From positions 1-64,000 of the forward strand of contig NZ_JAMGZK010000038.1 of NCBI RefSeq assembly GCF_025564065.1: DNA of 64,000 bases, written 5' to 3'. The notes under the pieces are model-generated. The model was not told the origin of the DNA, made no database searches, and saw only the letters and a program-made list of their open reading frames with translations. This document shows positions 27,068 to 37,462 of the stretch, one piece after another; the stretch's first letter is position 1; each line of letters begins with the position of its first letter. A program made the position numbers and the translations under genes. The stretch is from Silvania hatchlandensis. GTDB taxonomy: Bacteria > Pseudomonadota > Gammaproteobacteria > Enterobacterales > Enterobacteriaceae.

Positions 27068-27437
27068 CCTTCTCCAGCCACTCTACCGGACTGCCGTTTA
27101 CCGCTTCGGCAACGGCAATGTGGGTCATCGCCGTTTGTGCGCTGGCCCCGTGCCAGTGTTTTACGCCCGGCGGGATCCACGCAATATCGCCCTGATTTAA
27201 GACTTCCGCCTCTTTGCCCCACTCCTGCAGCCAGCCGCGACCCTGGGTGACGATCAGGGTTTGTCCCAGCGGATGGGTGTGCCACGCGGTACGCGCGCCG
27301 GGTTCAAAGGTAACGGTCGCCCCACCCACTTTGGCGGGCTCGGTGGCCTGGAACGGCGCATCAATACGCACGGTGCCGGTAAACCAGGCCTCCGGGCCGC
27401 GGACGGACGGTAACGAACCACTACGGATAATTTTCAT
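27039..27437 (-). CDS. Cupin-domain protein of the (R)-mandelonitrile lyase-like/carboxymuconolactone cupin group
   Basis: A 132-residue single-domain cupin. Both cupin motifs are evident: the metal-binding HTHPLGQTLIVTQGRG (His53, His55, Gln59 by count) and the second motif GDIAWIPPGVKHWHGA. Related proteins bind Mn or Fe; some act as hydroxynitrile lyases and many are uncharacterised. It is divergent from the LysR gene at 27549, which probably controls it, and convergent with the HdeD-fusion gene, whose 3' end it overlaps. No cyanogenic pathway genes are nearby, so the biochemical activity stays open. Confidence 0.85.
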   Translation of the reverse strand: MKIIRSGSLPSVRGPEAWFTGTVRIDAPFQATEPAKVGGATVTFEPGARTAWHTHPLGQTLIVTQGRGWLQEWGKEAEVLNQGDIAWIPPGVKHWHGASAQTAMTHIAVAEAVNGSPVEWLEKVTDDQYPQP

Positions 27438-27516
27438 GCTGACTCCTCTTGTACTGTGGGGTTAACAGTAGCGCAAGACGCACCTCAGCATTAGACTGCA
27501 TAATCAGAAAGGAACC

Positions 27517-28689
<1,173 letters not shown>

Positions 28690-28699
<10 letters not shown>

Positions 28700-30186
28700 A
28701 CAACAACAGCGCAGCTGAACATCAGGCTGCGAAACGTCGCTGGCTGAACGCCCACGAAGAGGGCTATCACAAGGCGATGGGCAACCGTCAGGTACAGATG
28801 ATCGCTATCGGCGGTGCCATCGGTACCGGGCTGTTTTTAGGCGCAGGCGCACGTCTGCAAATGGCCGGCCCGGCCCTCGCACTGGTCTATCTGGTGTGCG
28901 GGATCTTCTCCTTCTTTATTCTGCGTGCCCTTGGCGAGCTGGTGTTACACCGTCCGTCCAGCGGCAGCTTTGTCTCCTACGCCCGTGAGTTCCTTGGCGA
29001 AAAGGCCGCCTACGTGGCGGGCTGGATGTACTTCATCAACTGGGCGATGACCGGGATCGTCGATATCACCGCCGTGGCGCTGTATATGCACTACTGGGGC
29101 GCGTTTGGCGATGTGCCGCAGTGGGTGTTTGCCCTCGGTGCGCTGGCGATTGTCGGCACCATGAACATGATCGGCGTGAAGTGGTTCGCCGAAATGGAGT
29201 TCTGGTTCGCGCTGGTCAAAGTGCTGGCGATTGTGATCTTCCTGGTGGTTGGCACCGTGTTCCTCGGCAGCGGTAAGCCGCTGGACGGCAACATGACCGG
29301 CTTCCACCTGATCACCGATAACGGCGGTTTCTTCCCGCACGGCCTTATGCCGGCGCTGGTGCTGGTGCAGGGCGTGGTGTTTGCCTTTGCCTCGATTGAA
29401 CTGGTGGGCACCGCTGCAGGCGAGTGTAAAGACCCGCAGAACACCGTGCCGAGAGCGATCAACAGCGTGATCTGGCGTATCGGCCTGTTCTACGTCGGCT
29501 CCGTGGTGCTGCTGGTGCTGTTGCTGCCGTGGAATGCCTATCAGGCCGGGCAAAGTCCGTTTGTAACCTTCTTCTCGAAACTGGGCGTGCCGTACGTGGG
29601 CAGCATCATGAACATTGTGGTGCTGACTGCGGCGCTCTCGAGCCTGAACTCGGGTCTGTACTCGACCGGTCGAATCCTGCGCTCCATGTCGATGGGCGGC
29701 TCTGCGCCGAAGTTTATGTCGAAGATGAGCAAGCAGCAGGTGCCGTATGCGGGCATCCTGGCGACGCTGGTGGTGTATGTATTCGGCGTATTCCTGAACT
29801 ATCTGGTGCCGTCGCAAGTATTTGAGATCGTCCTCAACGTGGCCGCGCTGGGCATCATCGCCTCCTGGGCCTTTATCGTGGTGTGCCAGATGCGTCTGCG
29901 CAAAGCGATCAAAGAAGGTCATGCGGCTGAAGTGAGCTTTAAAATGCCGGGCGCCCCGGTGACCTCATGGCTGACGCTGCTGTTCCTGTTCAGCGTGCTG
30001 GTGCTGATGGCGTTCGATTACCCGAACGGCACTTACACTATCGCCACCATCCCGCTGCTGGCCGTGCTGCTGGTTGCCGGCTGGTTTGGCGTGCGTAAGC
30101 GCGTGCAGGAAATTCACAGCACCGCGCCGGTTCATCCGGACGATGAAAAGCGGGATGGCCCGCTGGTGGAAGAGACGTCGCGTTAA
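28690..30186 (+). CDS. ansP: L-asparagine permease AnsP
   Basis: A 498-residue amino acid-polyamine-organocation (AAT family) transporter with twelve predicted membrane helices, matching E. coli AnsP in length and position next to yncE. The N-terminal cytoplasmic segment ends with GNRQVQMIAIGGAIGTGLFLGAG, the conserved substrate-backbone binding loop of TM1. TM6 carries FAFASIELVGTAAGE. It would import L-asparagine with protons. It is monocistronic, followed by a strong bidirectional hairpin shared with convergent yncE. About 250 bp of upstream DNA is available for regulation. Confidence 0.95.
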
Positions 30187-30203
30187 AAGTTAAGCGGTCA
30201 TTA

Positions 30204-30231
30204 AAAAGGGAAGGCATTTGCCTTCCCTTTT
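30204..30231. terminator. Bidirectional rho-independent terminator between ansP and yncE
   Basis: A 12-bp perfect stem, AAAAGGGAAGGC / GCCTTCCCTTTT, with ATTT loop. The A-tract on one side and T-tract on the other allow termination in both directions, fitting the convergent ansP and yncE genes. Confidence 0.88.
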
Positions 30232-30245
30232 GTTTACCCGACGAC

Positions 30246-31307
30246 TTACAGCGCGATACGGATCACATCATCCGGCTGGGTCGCTTCCTGCTGACGGGTA
30301 GACTTCTGCTTCACCGTCACGTACAGGGTTTTGCCATCTGCCGAGAGCGCCAGGCTGTTCGGGAAGGTTGGCGTATCGATAGTTTTGGTCACTTTATAGG
30401 TTTTGGCATCAATGATGCTCACCTTGCCCGCTTCGCGGTGGGTGACGTAGGCTTCGTTGCGCGCCGGGTTAAACAGCACTGCCAGCGATTCTGGTGCGGC
30501 TACTTTGTCGATGACTTTGCCATCTTTCAGCGACACAACCAGCACTTCCGGCTGTTTAGAATCGGTAATAAACGCGCGCTGGCCGTCGATGTCGAGGCTC
30601 AGGTTCAGGTAGAAGTGCTCTTTCCCGTCATCCTGCAGTTTTTTGCGCTCGATAACCTTATTGGTCGCGGTATCGATAGTTATCAGCTCGCCGTCACCGT
30701 TGGTGGTGTACAGGCGCTTAGCTTTCGCATCCAGCGCGAGGCCAGTGCTGAACGTCCCGGTACCCGTAATGGTGGTTTTCAGCTTCAGCGTTTCGCCGTC
30801 CACAACCCAAATCACGCTCTCTTTACCGATGCCGGTAATATAAACGCTGTTGGTGGTGTCATCCGCCACCAGCTCACGCGGCTGCAGCGGTTTCACGGTT
30901 TCGCTGCGCTTGCGATCGTCGAGCACCAGACGGCCTTTCACGTCGCCGGTTTTGGCGTCGATGGCGGTCACCGCGCTGTTAGTGGTGTTACCAAACCACA
31001 GGGTCTGGGTGGTGTTGTTAATGGTGGCGCCAAATGGCTTCAGGTCGCTATGAATAGCCTGGGTCACTTCCAGCGTCAGCGGATCGAGGCGGTACACCAC
31101 CCCACCCTTATCGGTTTTGCGGCTCTGCGTGGTAGCCACCCACAGCGCATTTTCCTGCTGGCTGACAGCCATCTCATACGCGCCTTTACCGACTGCTTTA
31201 CGCAGCATCTCTTCTGCGGCGTGGACATTAAAAGCACCGGCAACCAGCAGAGAACCCAACAGCAGTGAGCCACGCAGACGCGGCGAGCACAGATGACGTA
31301 AATGCAT
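30246..31307 (-). CDS. yncE: Periplasmic seven-bladed beta-propeller protein YncE
   Basis: A 353-residue secreted protein with a clear signal peptide cleaved after NVHA, followed by repeated YVTN-type propeller blades (for example SVYITGIGKESVIWVVDGETL and RLYTTNGDGELITIDTATNK). It matches E. coli YncE, an iron-regulated propeller of uncertain function reported to bind DNA in vitro. It is divergent from the TonB-dependent receptor gene pqqU with a 263-bp shared upstream region holding a Fur-like box. Co-regulation with the receptor suggests a periplasmic partner role. Confidence 0.93.
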   Translation of the reverse strand: MHLRHLCSPRLRGSLLLGSLLVAGAFNVHAAEEMLRKAVGKGAYEMAVSQQENALWVATTQSRKTDKGGVVYRLDPLTLEVTQAIHSDLKPFGATINNTTQTLWFGNTTNSAVTAIDAKTGDVKGRLVLDDRKRSETVKPLQPRELVADDTTNSVYITGIGKESVIWVVDGETLKLKTTITGTGTFSTGLALDAKAKRLYTTNGDGELITIDTATNKVIERKKLQDDGKEHFYLNLSLDIDGQRAFITDSKQPEVLVVSLKDGKVIDKVAAPESLAVLFNPARNEAYVTHREAGKVSIIDAKTYKVTKTIDTPTFPNSLALSADGKTLYVTVKQKSTRQQEATQPDDVIRIAL

Positions 31308-31386
31308 AACAACTCCCTTTTACAATAAATGGTATCGCCGACATCGCTTCCGTCAGGCGAAGTCATCGCTTCGCCTTGTTATTGAT

Positions 31387-31405
31387 GCGAATAGTAATCA
31401 TTATT
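31387..31405. promoter_or_regulatory. Fur-like box between yncE and pqqU
   Basis: The 19 bp from 31387 match the classical Fur consensus at 14 positions, including an uninterrupted TAATCATTAT. It lies in the yncE/pqqU divergent region. E. coli yncE is known to be iron-regulated through Fur, so conservation of a site here is expected. Confidence 0.6.
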
Positions 31406-31570
31406 TATCATAATGTGGAGTAATTCTTGATCTCACCATGGCGTTTCGCCGTTTTTATCTCCACTTTCGTTAACGCTATGTGCGGTTTTGGTTTTCAAAA
31501 CATTTACAAAACATTTAACATACACGCACATGTTCCATTTGGTTCGTCATTTCTCAACCGGCCTTTACTC

Positions 31571-33652
31571 ATGAAAATCTTTTCTGCCCGTGCGGCAACG
31601 CTCCCTCTGCTGTTGGTTCCTTTTGCGGTCCTCGCCGCCGACGAACAAACCATTATCGTCAGCGCAATGCCGCAAACCCTTTCCGAGCTGGATACCCCTG
31701 CCGCCGTCAGTGTGGTAAACGGCGAGGATATGCGTCATGCCGCACCGCGCATTAACCTCTCCGAATCCCTCGGCAGCGTGCCGGGACTGCAGATCCAGAA
31801 CCGGCAGAACTACGCCCAGGATCTTCAGCTGTCGATGCGCGGATTTGGCGCCCGCTCCACTTTTGGCGTGCGCGGCATTCGCCTGTATGTCGACGGCATC
31901 CCGGCCACTATGCCGGACGGCCAGGGGCAAACCTCCAATATCGATCTCAACAGCGTGGAGAGCGTCGAAGTGCTGCGTGGGCCGTTTTCCGCCCTGTACG
32001 GCAACGCCTCCGGCGGTGTGATTAACATGGCGACCGAAACCGGACGCCAGCCAACCACGGTGGAAGCCAGCAGCTATTACGGCAGCTACGGAAGCTGGCG
32101 CTACGGCATGAAAGCCACCGGGGCGATGGGCGACGTGGATTACACCGTCTCTACCACCCGCTTTATTACCCAGGGCTACCGCGACCACAGCGCGGCGCGC
32201 AAGAACCTCGCTAACGCCAAACTGGGCGTGCGTATCGATGACGTCAGCAAGCTGAGCCTGATTTTCAACAGCGTCGACATCAAGGCCAACGATCCCGGCG
32301 GGCTGGATTACCAGGAGTGGCAAAACAATCCGCGCCAGTCGCCACGCGGGGATCAGTACAACACCCGTAAAACCATCAAACAGACCCAGGCGGGTCTGCG
32401 CTATGAACGCCAGATGAGCGAGCAGGACGACCTGAGCGTGATGATGTACGCCGGTGAGCGTGAAATGACCCAGTACCAGTCGATCCCGTTCCAGCCGCAA
32501 CTGCGGGACACCCACTCCGGCGGGGTGATCGACATGCAGCGTCACTATCAGGGCATCGACACTCGCTGGACACATCGCGGTGAACTGCTGGTACCGGTGA
32601 CGTTTACCGGCGGGCTGAACTACGAAAACATGAGCGAAGATCGCCGTGGCTACGAAAACTACGTGATGAATAATGGAGTACCGGACTACGGTGTGAAAGG
32701 GGCGAAACGCCGGGATGAACGTAACCTGATGTGGAACGTCGATCCTTACCTGCAAACCAGCTGGCAACTGACGCAAAAGCTGTCGCTGGATGCGGGCCTG
32801 CGCTACAGCTCAGTGTGGTTCGACTCAAACGACCACTACGTCCAGGGCAGCAATGGCGATGACAGCGGCGACACTAGCTATCACAAATGGCTGCCTGCCA
32901 GCTCGCTGAAATACGCCGTCACCGAGGCGTGGAACCTGTACGCCGCAGCAGGTCGCGGCTTTGAAACGCCAACCATCAACGAGCTGTCCTACCGCTCTGG
33001 CAACCAGAGCGGGCTGAACTTCGGCCTGAAGCCGTCCACCAGCGATACGTATGAAATTGGTAGCAAAACGCGGGTCGGCAACGGTCTGCTGACCGCGGCA
33101 CTGTTCCGTACCAATACCGACGATGAGATCGTGGTCGACGCCAGCTCCGGGGGACGCACCAGCTATAAAAATGCCGGGAAAACCCGCCGTCAGGGCGTGG
33201 AACTCTCACTCGACCAGCAGTTTGCCGAAAACTGGAAGCTGAAAATGGCGTGGACGTATCTGGATGCGACCTATCGCACCAATGTCTGCGGCGATGACGA
33301 CTGTAACGGCAACCGGATGCCAGGAATTGCCCGCAACATGGGTTATGCCTCGTTTGGCTGGCAGCCCGAAGAGGGCTGGTATGCCGGTTCCGACGTGCGC
33401 TATATGAGCGACATTATGGCCGACGACGAAAATAGCGCCAAAGCCCCCTCTTACACCGTGGTTGGCCTGAATACGGGCTATAAACTGAATTACGGTAATT
33501 GGGGAATGGATCTGTTTGGCCGTGTCGATAATTTGTTCGATAAAGAGTATGTGGGATCGGTGATCGTTAACGAATCCAACGGGCGTTATTACGAACCCGC
33601 GCCGGGGCGTAATTATGGCGTAGGCTTGTCGATCTCATACCGTTTCGAATAA
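31571..33652 (+). CDS. pqqU: TonB-dependent outer-membrane receptor for pyrroloquinoline quinone (PqqU, formerly YncD)
   Basis: A 693-residue TonB-dependent transporter started at ATG 31571, which opens a normal signal peptide ending at VLAA; the open frame extends upstream without coding character. A TonB-box-like TIIVSAMP precedes the plug domain (about residues 40-150, with LRGPFSALYGNASGGVINM). The C-terminal 22-strand barrel ends in the usual aromatic residue (ISYRFE). In E. coli this protein imports PQQ, letting cells that cannot make it use PQQ-dependent glucose dehydrogenase; it is also a phage receptor. It is divergent from yncE with a Fur-like box between. Confidence 0.94.
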   Translation: MKIFSARAATLPLLLVPFAVLAADEQTIIVSAMPQTLSELDTPAAVSVVNGEDMRHAAPRINLSESLGSVPGLQIQNRQNYAQDLQLSMRGFGARSTFGVRGIRLYVDGIPATMPDGQGQTSNIDLNSVESVEVLRGPFSALYGNASGGVINMATETGRQPTTVEASSYYGSYGSWRYGMKATGAMGDVDYTVSTTRFITQGYRDHSAARKNLANAKLGVRIDDVSKLSLIFNSVDIKANDPGGLDYQEWQNNPRQSPRGDQYNTRKTIKQTQAGLRYERQMSEQDDLSVMMYAGEREMTQYQSIPFQPQLRDTHSGGVIDMQRHYQGIDTRWTHRGELLVPVTFTGGLNYENMSEDRRGYENYVMNNGVPDYGVKGAKRRDERNLMWNVDPYLQTSWQLTQKLSLDAGLRYSSVWFDSNDHYVQGSNGDDSGDTSYHKWLPASSLKYAVTEAWNLYAAAGRGFETPTINELSYRSGNQSGLNFGLKPSTSDTYEIGSKTRVGNGLLTAALFRTNTDDEIVVDASSGGRTSYKNAGKTRRQGVELSLDQQFAENWKLKMAWTYLDATYRTNVCGDDDCNGNRMPGIARNMGYASFGWQPEEGWYAGSDVRYMSDIMADDENSAKAPSYTVVGLNTGYKLNYGNWGMDLFGRVDNLFDKEYVGSVIVNESNGRYYEPAPGRNYGVGLSISYRFE

Positions 33653-33658
33653 TAAAAA

Positions 33659-33686
33659 TACCCGACGGAGAGGGCTCTGTCGGGTA
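33659..33686. terminator. Hairpin between convergent pqqU and mcbR
   Basis: Eight-base-pair stem TACCCGAC / GTCGGGTA with a 12-base loop seven bases after the pqqU stop, followed by an AT-rich stretch. Likely the pqqU terminator. Confidence 0.6.
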
Positions 33687-33742
33687 ATATTAGCCGCAAC
33701 GCTGCTGGTGAAATAAACAGCGCATTGCGACGATGGGCTGAG

Positions 33743-34411
33743 TTATCTTAAATATTGCTGAACCAGCAGGTTGTTGGCTTTATCGACCATATCAGCTACG
33801 GCAGCACGACTGCGCTCCACATCTCTGGCTTCCAGCGCGGACAGAAGTTCATCATAGCGATAAACCGAAACGGGCAAATCAATATCCCGATCGTAGTAAT
33901 AGCTAAAGCACGGGCCAATTCGCATCCACAGCTGTTCAATCAGCGCGCTGAGGGTTGGCATTTCGGCATACTGGTACAGCTTAAAACGGAAGATCCGGTT
34001 AGTCTGCAGGGCGCGATCGGCTTCGCCATTGCTCATGGCATCGTGGAAGTCTTCGCACAGCCGGCGCACTTCTGCCAGCTGACTGTCCGTCATCTTCTCG
34101 CAGGCGCTGGCCACCGCCAGCATCTCCAGCTCCCGGCGGATCTTATTCACTTCGTTGTAGCGCACCTGCGTGACTTCAGGAACCAGGAACGCCTGCGCGG
34201 GAGCCGCATGCAGCGCACCCGCAGAGACCAGCCGCAGCAACGCCTCGCGAACCGGAGTAATACTGGTGCCTAATTTATCCGCAATCTCTTTGGTGACCAG
34301 CCTTTCACCGGGTCGCAGGGAGCCGGAAATTAACGCCCCTTTCAGCGCCACCTCCACCTGCGTGGTAAGACTCATTCGCTGAGCTTTTTCGATATTATCC
34401 AAATCAAGCAT
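33743..34411 (-). CDS. mcbR: GntR/FadR-family biofilm and colanic acid regulator McbR (YncC)
   Basis: A 222-residue GntR regulator of the FadR/VanR branch, the orthologue by position and length of E. coli McbR. The winged helix lies at residues 12-78 (PGERLVTKEIADKLGTSITPVREALLRLVS). The all-helical FCD domain follows, with metal or ligand histidine and arginine positions around LRREL...CEDFHDAMSNGEAD. In E. coli it represses mcbA and influences mucoidy and biofilm formation. It stands alone here, convergent with pqqU and separated from curA by 254 bp. Confidence 0.92.
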   Translation of the reverse strand: MLDLDNIEKAQRMSLTTQVEVALKGALISGSLRPGERLVTKEIADKLGTSITPVREALLRLVSAGALHAAPAQAFLVPEVTQVRYNEVNKIRRELEMLAVASACEKMTDSQLAEVRRLCEDFHDAMSNGEADRALQTNRIFRFKLYQYAEMPTLSALIEQLWMRIGPCFSYYYDRDIDLPVSVYRYDELLSALEARDVERSRAAVADMVDKANNLLVQQYLR

Positions 34412-34629
34412 GATCTATTCCTGTAAATAATGCCAAGACGCTATTTGCCGCACAGGCACAATGCGTAAAGCAACGCGTGTTGATAATTCCTGTATCTGCA
34501 TGCCTGGTTTCATGAACGCATAATAAACAAAAAAAATAATGGCTAATTGAAACTGTCTCACCCGTCTTTGCGCGGGTCATGTCATAGGTATAACGATAAT
34601 TAAAGCTGTTATTTCACATTTTGCCTACC

Positions 34630-34659
34630 CGGTGATAGCGGTTACACCCGCTATCACCG
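34630..34659. terminator. Hairpin downstream of curA
   Basis: Twelve-base-pair perfect stem CGGTGATAGCGG / CCGCTATCACCG with a six-base loop, starting 7 bases after the curA stop. There is no long T-tract, so it may stabilise the mRNA end rather than terminate alone. The remaining ~210 bp up to mcbR hold no other visible feature. Confidence 0.55.
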
Positions 34660-34665
34660 CAATAA

Positions 34666-35703
34666 TTAGTTATTCTTCGCGACCTGTATCACGACTTTGC
34701 CGAAGTTCTTCCCTTCCAGCAGGCCGATCAGCGACGCAGGCGCGCTTTCCAGTCCGTCGATAAGCTGCTCGCGATACTGAAGTTTACCCGCTTTCACCCA
34801 GGCACCCATCTCCTGCTGGAACTCGTCAATTCGATGCCCGTAGTCCTGACCGATGATAAAACCCTGCATGCTGATGCGTTTTTTCAGCAGCGTGCCCATC
34901 AGCAGCGGCAGTCTGTCTGGCCCGTCCGGTAGCGATGTGGCGTTATAGCCGCTGACCAGCCCGCACACCGGCACGCGCGCCGAGGTATTGAGTAGCGGCA
35001 GCACCGCATCGAAGACCTTCCCACCGACGTTTTCGTAATAGACGTCGATGCCTGCCGGGCAGGCTTGCGCCAGCTGCTCGGCAAAATCGTCGGCGTGATG
35101 ATCGATGCACTGGTCAAAGCCCAGCGTCTCGATGGCATAGCGGCATTTTTCCGCACCACCGGCAACGCCCACCACCCGGCAGCCTTTCAGCTTGCCGATC
35201 TGCCCGACGGTGGCACCGACCGGGCCAGTTGCGGCCGCGACCACCAGCGTTTCACCGGCTTTCGGCTGCCCGATATCCAGCAAGCCCATGTAGGCGGTAA
35301 AGCCTGGCATGCCCATGATCCCCAGTGCCCAGGACGGATGCTCGGGGTTTTCCCCCAGCTTGACCAGCCCGCTGCCGTCAGAGACGGCGTAGTCCTGCCA
35401 GCCGCTGTAGCCCAGTACCCATTCACCGGGGGTAAAGTCAGGGTGATTCGACTGTTCGATACGGCTAACCGTCCCGCCGACCATTACCGCGCCAATCTCG
35501 ACCGGCGGGGAGTAAGACGGGGCATCGCTCATTCGGCCACGCATGTACGGGTCCAGCGACAGATAGACGGTGCGCAGCAGGATTTGTCCTTCGCCTGGGG
35601 CGGGAACGGGGGATTCTTCTAAACGGAAGTTTTCAGCGACGGGCGCGCCGTGCGGACGGGAGGCCAAAACCCAACGGCGATTCAGTGTGGAAGGCTGACT
35701 CAT
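34666..35703 (-). CDS. curA: NADPH-dependent curcumin/dihydrocurcumin reductase CurA (YncB)
   Basis: A 345-residue zinc-independent medium-chain reductase of the leukotriene-B4 dehydrogenase type, matching E. coli CurA. It reduces alpha,beta-unsaturated ketones such as curcumin with NADPH. The nucleotide-binding glycine motif is AATGPVGATVGQIGKLKGCRVVG near residues 152-175. The N-terminal substrate domain contains SLDPYMRGRMSD, and no zinc-ligand cysteines are present. Monocistronic by spacing, in the usual place between mcbR and mnaT, though here an extra regulator gene separates it from mnaT. Confidence 0.93.
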   Translation of the reverse strand: MSQPSTLNRRWVLASRPHGAPVAENFRLEESPVPAPGEGQILLRTVYLSLDPYMRGRMSDAPSYSPPVEIGAVMVGGTVSRIEQSNHPDFTPGEWVLGYSGWQDYAVSDGSGLVKLGENPEHPSWALGIMGMPGFTAYMGLLDIGQPKAGETLVVAAATGPVGATVGQIGKLKGCRVVGVAGGAEKCRYAIETLGFDQCIDHHADDFAEQLAQACPAGIDVYYENVGGKVFDAVLPLLNTSARVPVCGLVSGYNATSLPDGPDRLPLLMGTLLKKRISMQGFIIGQDYGHRIDEFQQEMGAWVKAGKLQYREQLIDGLESAPASLIGLLEGKNFGKVVIQVAKNN

Positions 35704-35768
35704 ACATCACTCCTGATTATATAAATGTCCTTAGAGACTAGCTTCATATCCCCTTGCCCGCATTGTCA

Positions 35769-36344
35769 TTACGAGCCGGACTGATTCAGCCGCACCACCA
35801 GATAGACGCAGGGTTCACGGCTTTCATTAATAAAACGACAGTCGTTAGGCGGCCCCAGTTCCAGGCAATCCCCGGCGCGCATCTCGTGGCGGGTATCCCC
35901 TTCCTGAAAGACTAGTTCGCCCGACTGGAGCCAGATCAGCTGGCGCGCCAGCGCGTATGATGACGCGGGCATTGGCACGTCGCTACCGCCCGGCAGTTCA
36001 ACCTGGACCAGATCGATGGGCAGATCGCTGCGCGGCGAGACGTGACGGCGCAGGTAGTGCGTCAGCGGATCGCGCCACACCGGCTGGCTGGCAAAGCGCA
36101 GCAGCTTGCCTTCCTGCAGTTCCGCCCGGGCAATCAGGGTGGACATGCTAATGCCAAACGCCCCGGAAAGCCGGGCAAGCAGCGACGCCGTCGGGCTGCT
36201 CTCTGCCCGTTCAATTTTATGGATCATCGCCCGCGAGACGCCTGCCCGCTCGGCGAGCTCGCTCAGCGACCAGCCGCGGGATTCACGCTCAACCCGAATG
36301 CGCGCGCTGATCCGCTGATTGATGTTGTCTGGCATAGTATTCAT
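35769..36344 (-). CDS. XRE family regulator with C-terminal cupin sensor domain
   Basis: A 191-residue protein with a helix-turn-helix of the XRE type at residues 8-65 (SRGWSLSELAERAGVSRAMIHKIERAESSPT) and a cupin sensor domain at about 110-188. It has the same architecture as SutR and PuuR. It is divergent from mnaT. Two copies of TACTATAGTG sit in the shared region, one just upstream of each gene, and are probable binding sites. E. coli lacks a regulator gene here between yncB and yncA, so this is an addition, likely controlling mnaT-ydcZ. The start codon has a weak ribosome binding site and an alternative ATG three codons in. Confidence 0.85.
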   Translation of the reverse strand: MNTMPDNINQRISARIRVERESRGWSLSELAERAGVSRAMIHKIERAESSPTASLLARLSGAFGISMSTLIARAELQEGKLLRFASQPVWRDPLTHYLRRHVSPRSDLPIDLVQVELPGGSDVPMPASSYALARQLIWLQSGELVFQEGDTRHEMRAGDCLELGPPNDCRFINESREPCVYLVVRLNQSGS

Positions 36345-36351
36345 GGCGTAA

Positions 36352-36361
36352 TACTATAGTG
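36352..36361. promoter_or_regulatory. Repeat TACTATAGTG, copy near the XRE regulator gene
   Basis: First copy of a 10-mer built on the palindrome ACTATAGT, 8 bp upstream of the regulator start. The second copy lies 109 bp away near mnaT. Confidence 0.5.
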
Positions 36362-36460
36362 TAAAAAAGGGATTTCAACGCGGTTTTTCATAACAAAAAG
36401 ATATGGCTTATACCCTGGCGTTGCGAATATCATCCTGTGTAATATCGTGACGATATGTAC

Positions 36461-36470
36461 TACTATAGTG
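36461..36470. promoter_or_regulatory. Repeat TACTATAGTG, copy near mnaT
   Basis: Second copy of the 10-mer, ending 25 bp before the mnaT ATG. The TACTAT within it could double as a -10 element, so regulator binding would block or reposition RNA polymerase at mnaT. Confidence 0.5.
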
Positions 36471-36495
36471 AACAAAATAGCCCCGAGGATGCTTC

Positions 36496-37014
36496 ATGAT
36501 TATCCGACATGCCTGCAAAGACGATTGCGCTGCCATCGGCGAAATCTATAACCATGCTGTACTACACACTGCCGCGATCTGGAATGACAAGACCGTTGAT
36601 ACCGATAACCGCATTGCATGGTTTGAAGCCCGCCAGCTGGTCGGTTATCCGGTGCTGGTGAGCGTGGAAGACGACGTTGTAACCGGCTACGCCTCGTTCG
36701 GGGACTGGCGTGCGTTTGATGGTTTTCGTCATACGGTGGAGCATTCGGTGTACGTCCATCCGGATCATCAGGGAAAAGGCATTGGCCGCGAACTGATGAA
36801 AGCGCTGATTGGTGAAGCTAAGCGCATCGGTAAACACGTGATGGTGGCGGGCATTGAAGCGCAAAACAGCGCTTCTATTCATTTGCATGAGACATTAGGT
36901 TTTGTCACCACCGGGCAGATGCCGCAGGTGGGCACCAAGTTTGGCCGCTGGCTGGATCTGACCTTTATGCAGCTGCAGCTCGACGCGCGCAGCGAGCCGG
37001 ATAATATCGGATGA
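36496..37014 (+). CDS. mnaT: L-amino-acid/methionine sulfoximine N-acetyltransferase MnaT (YncA)
   Basis: A 172-residue GNAT enzyme of the phosphinothricin acetyltransferase family, equal in length to E. coli MnaT. It opens with IIRHACKDDCAAIGEIYNHAV; the acetyl-CoA loop is VHPDHQGKGIGRELMKAL near residues 85-100. It acetylates methionine sulfone, methionine sulfoximine and related toxic amino-acid analogues. Its stop overlaps the ydcZ start by 4 bp, as an operon pair, and it is divergent from a cupin-XRE regulator that probably controls it. Confidence 0.94.
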   Translation: MIIRHACKDDCAAIGEIYNHAVLHTAAIWNDKTVDTDNRIAWFEARQLVGYPVLVSVEDDVVTGYASFGDWRAFDGFRHTVEHSVYVHPDHQGKGIGRELMKALIGEAKRIGKHVMVAGIEAQNSASIHLHETLGFVTTGQMPQVGTKFGRWLDLTFMQLQLDARSEPDNIG

Positions 37015-37460
37015 ATCAGTCGCTGACGCTGGTGTTCCTGGTTGCCGCAGGCATTGGCCTGGTGGTGCAGAACACGCTGATGGTGCGCATCACCCAAAGC
37101 TCGAGCACCATACTTATCGCCATGCTGCTTAACTCGTTGGTAGGCATCGTCCTGTTTGTGTCGATTCTGCTGATTAAAAACGGCGTCGCCGGGTTCAGCG
37201 AGCTGGTGCATACGGTGCGCTGGTGGACCTTAATCCCCGGCCTGCTGGGATCGTTTTTTGTCTTTGCCAGCATCAGTGGCTATCAGTATGTGGGTGCGGC
37301 GACAACCATTGCGGTGCTGGTCGCCAGCCAGCTGATCGGCGGACTGGTAATGGACGTGGTGCGCAGTCAGGGCGTTCCCCTGCGGGCACTGATTGGCCCG
37401 GTATGCGGTGCGGTATTGCTGGTGGTGGGCGCCTGGCTCGTCGCCAGGCGCGAGTTCTGA
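37011..37460 (+). CDS. ydcZ: YdcZ family inner-membrane protein (DMT superfamily)
   Basis: A 149-residue membrane protein with five hydrophobic helices, a half-size drug/metabolite transporter-superfamily protein of the YdcZ (DUF606) family. Members probably act as dimers; no substrate is proven. It is translationally coupled to mnaT (ATGA overlap), suggesting that it exports an N-acetylated product or toxic analogue, which is inference. It ends 3 bp from convergent ydcY. Confidence 0.9.
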   Translation: MNQSLTLVFLVAAGIGLVVQNTLMVRITQSSSTILIAMLLNSLVGIVLFVSILLIKNGVAGFSELVHTVRWWTLIPGLLGSFFVFASISGYQYVGAATTIAVLVASQLIGGLVMDVVRSQGVPLRALIGPVCGAVLLVVGAWLVARREF

Positions 37461-37462
37461 AC

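Noticed and set aside
31565..32776. 403-codon minus-strand frame opposite pqqU
   Set aside because: Entirely inside the TonB-dependent receptor gene, no ribosome binding site, no family features.
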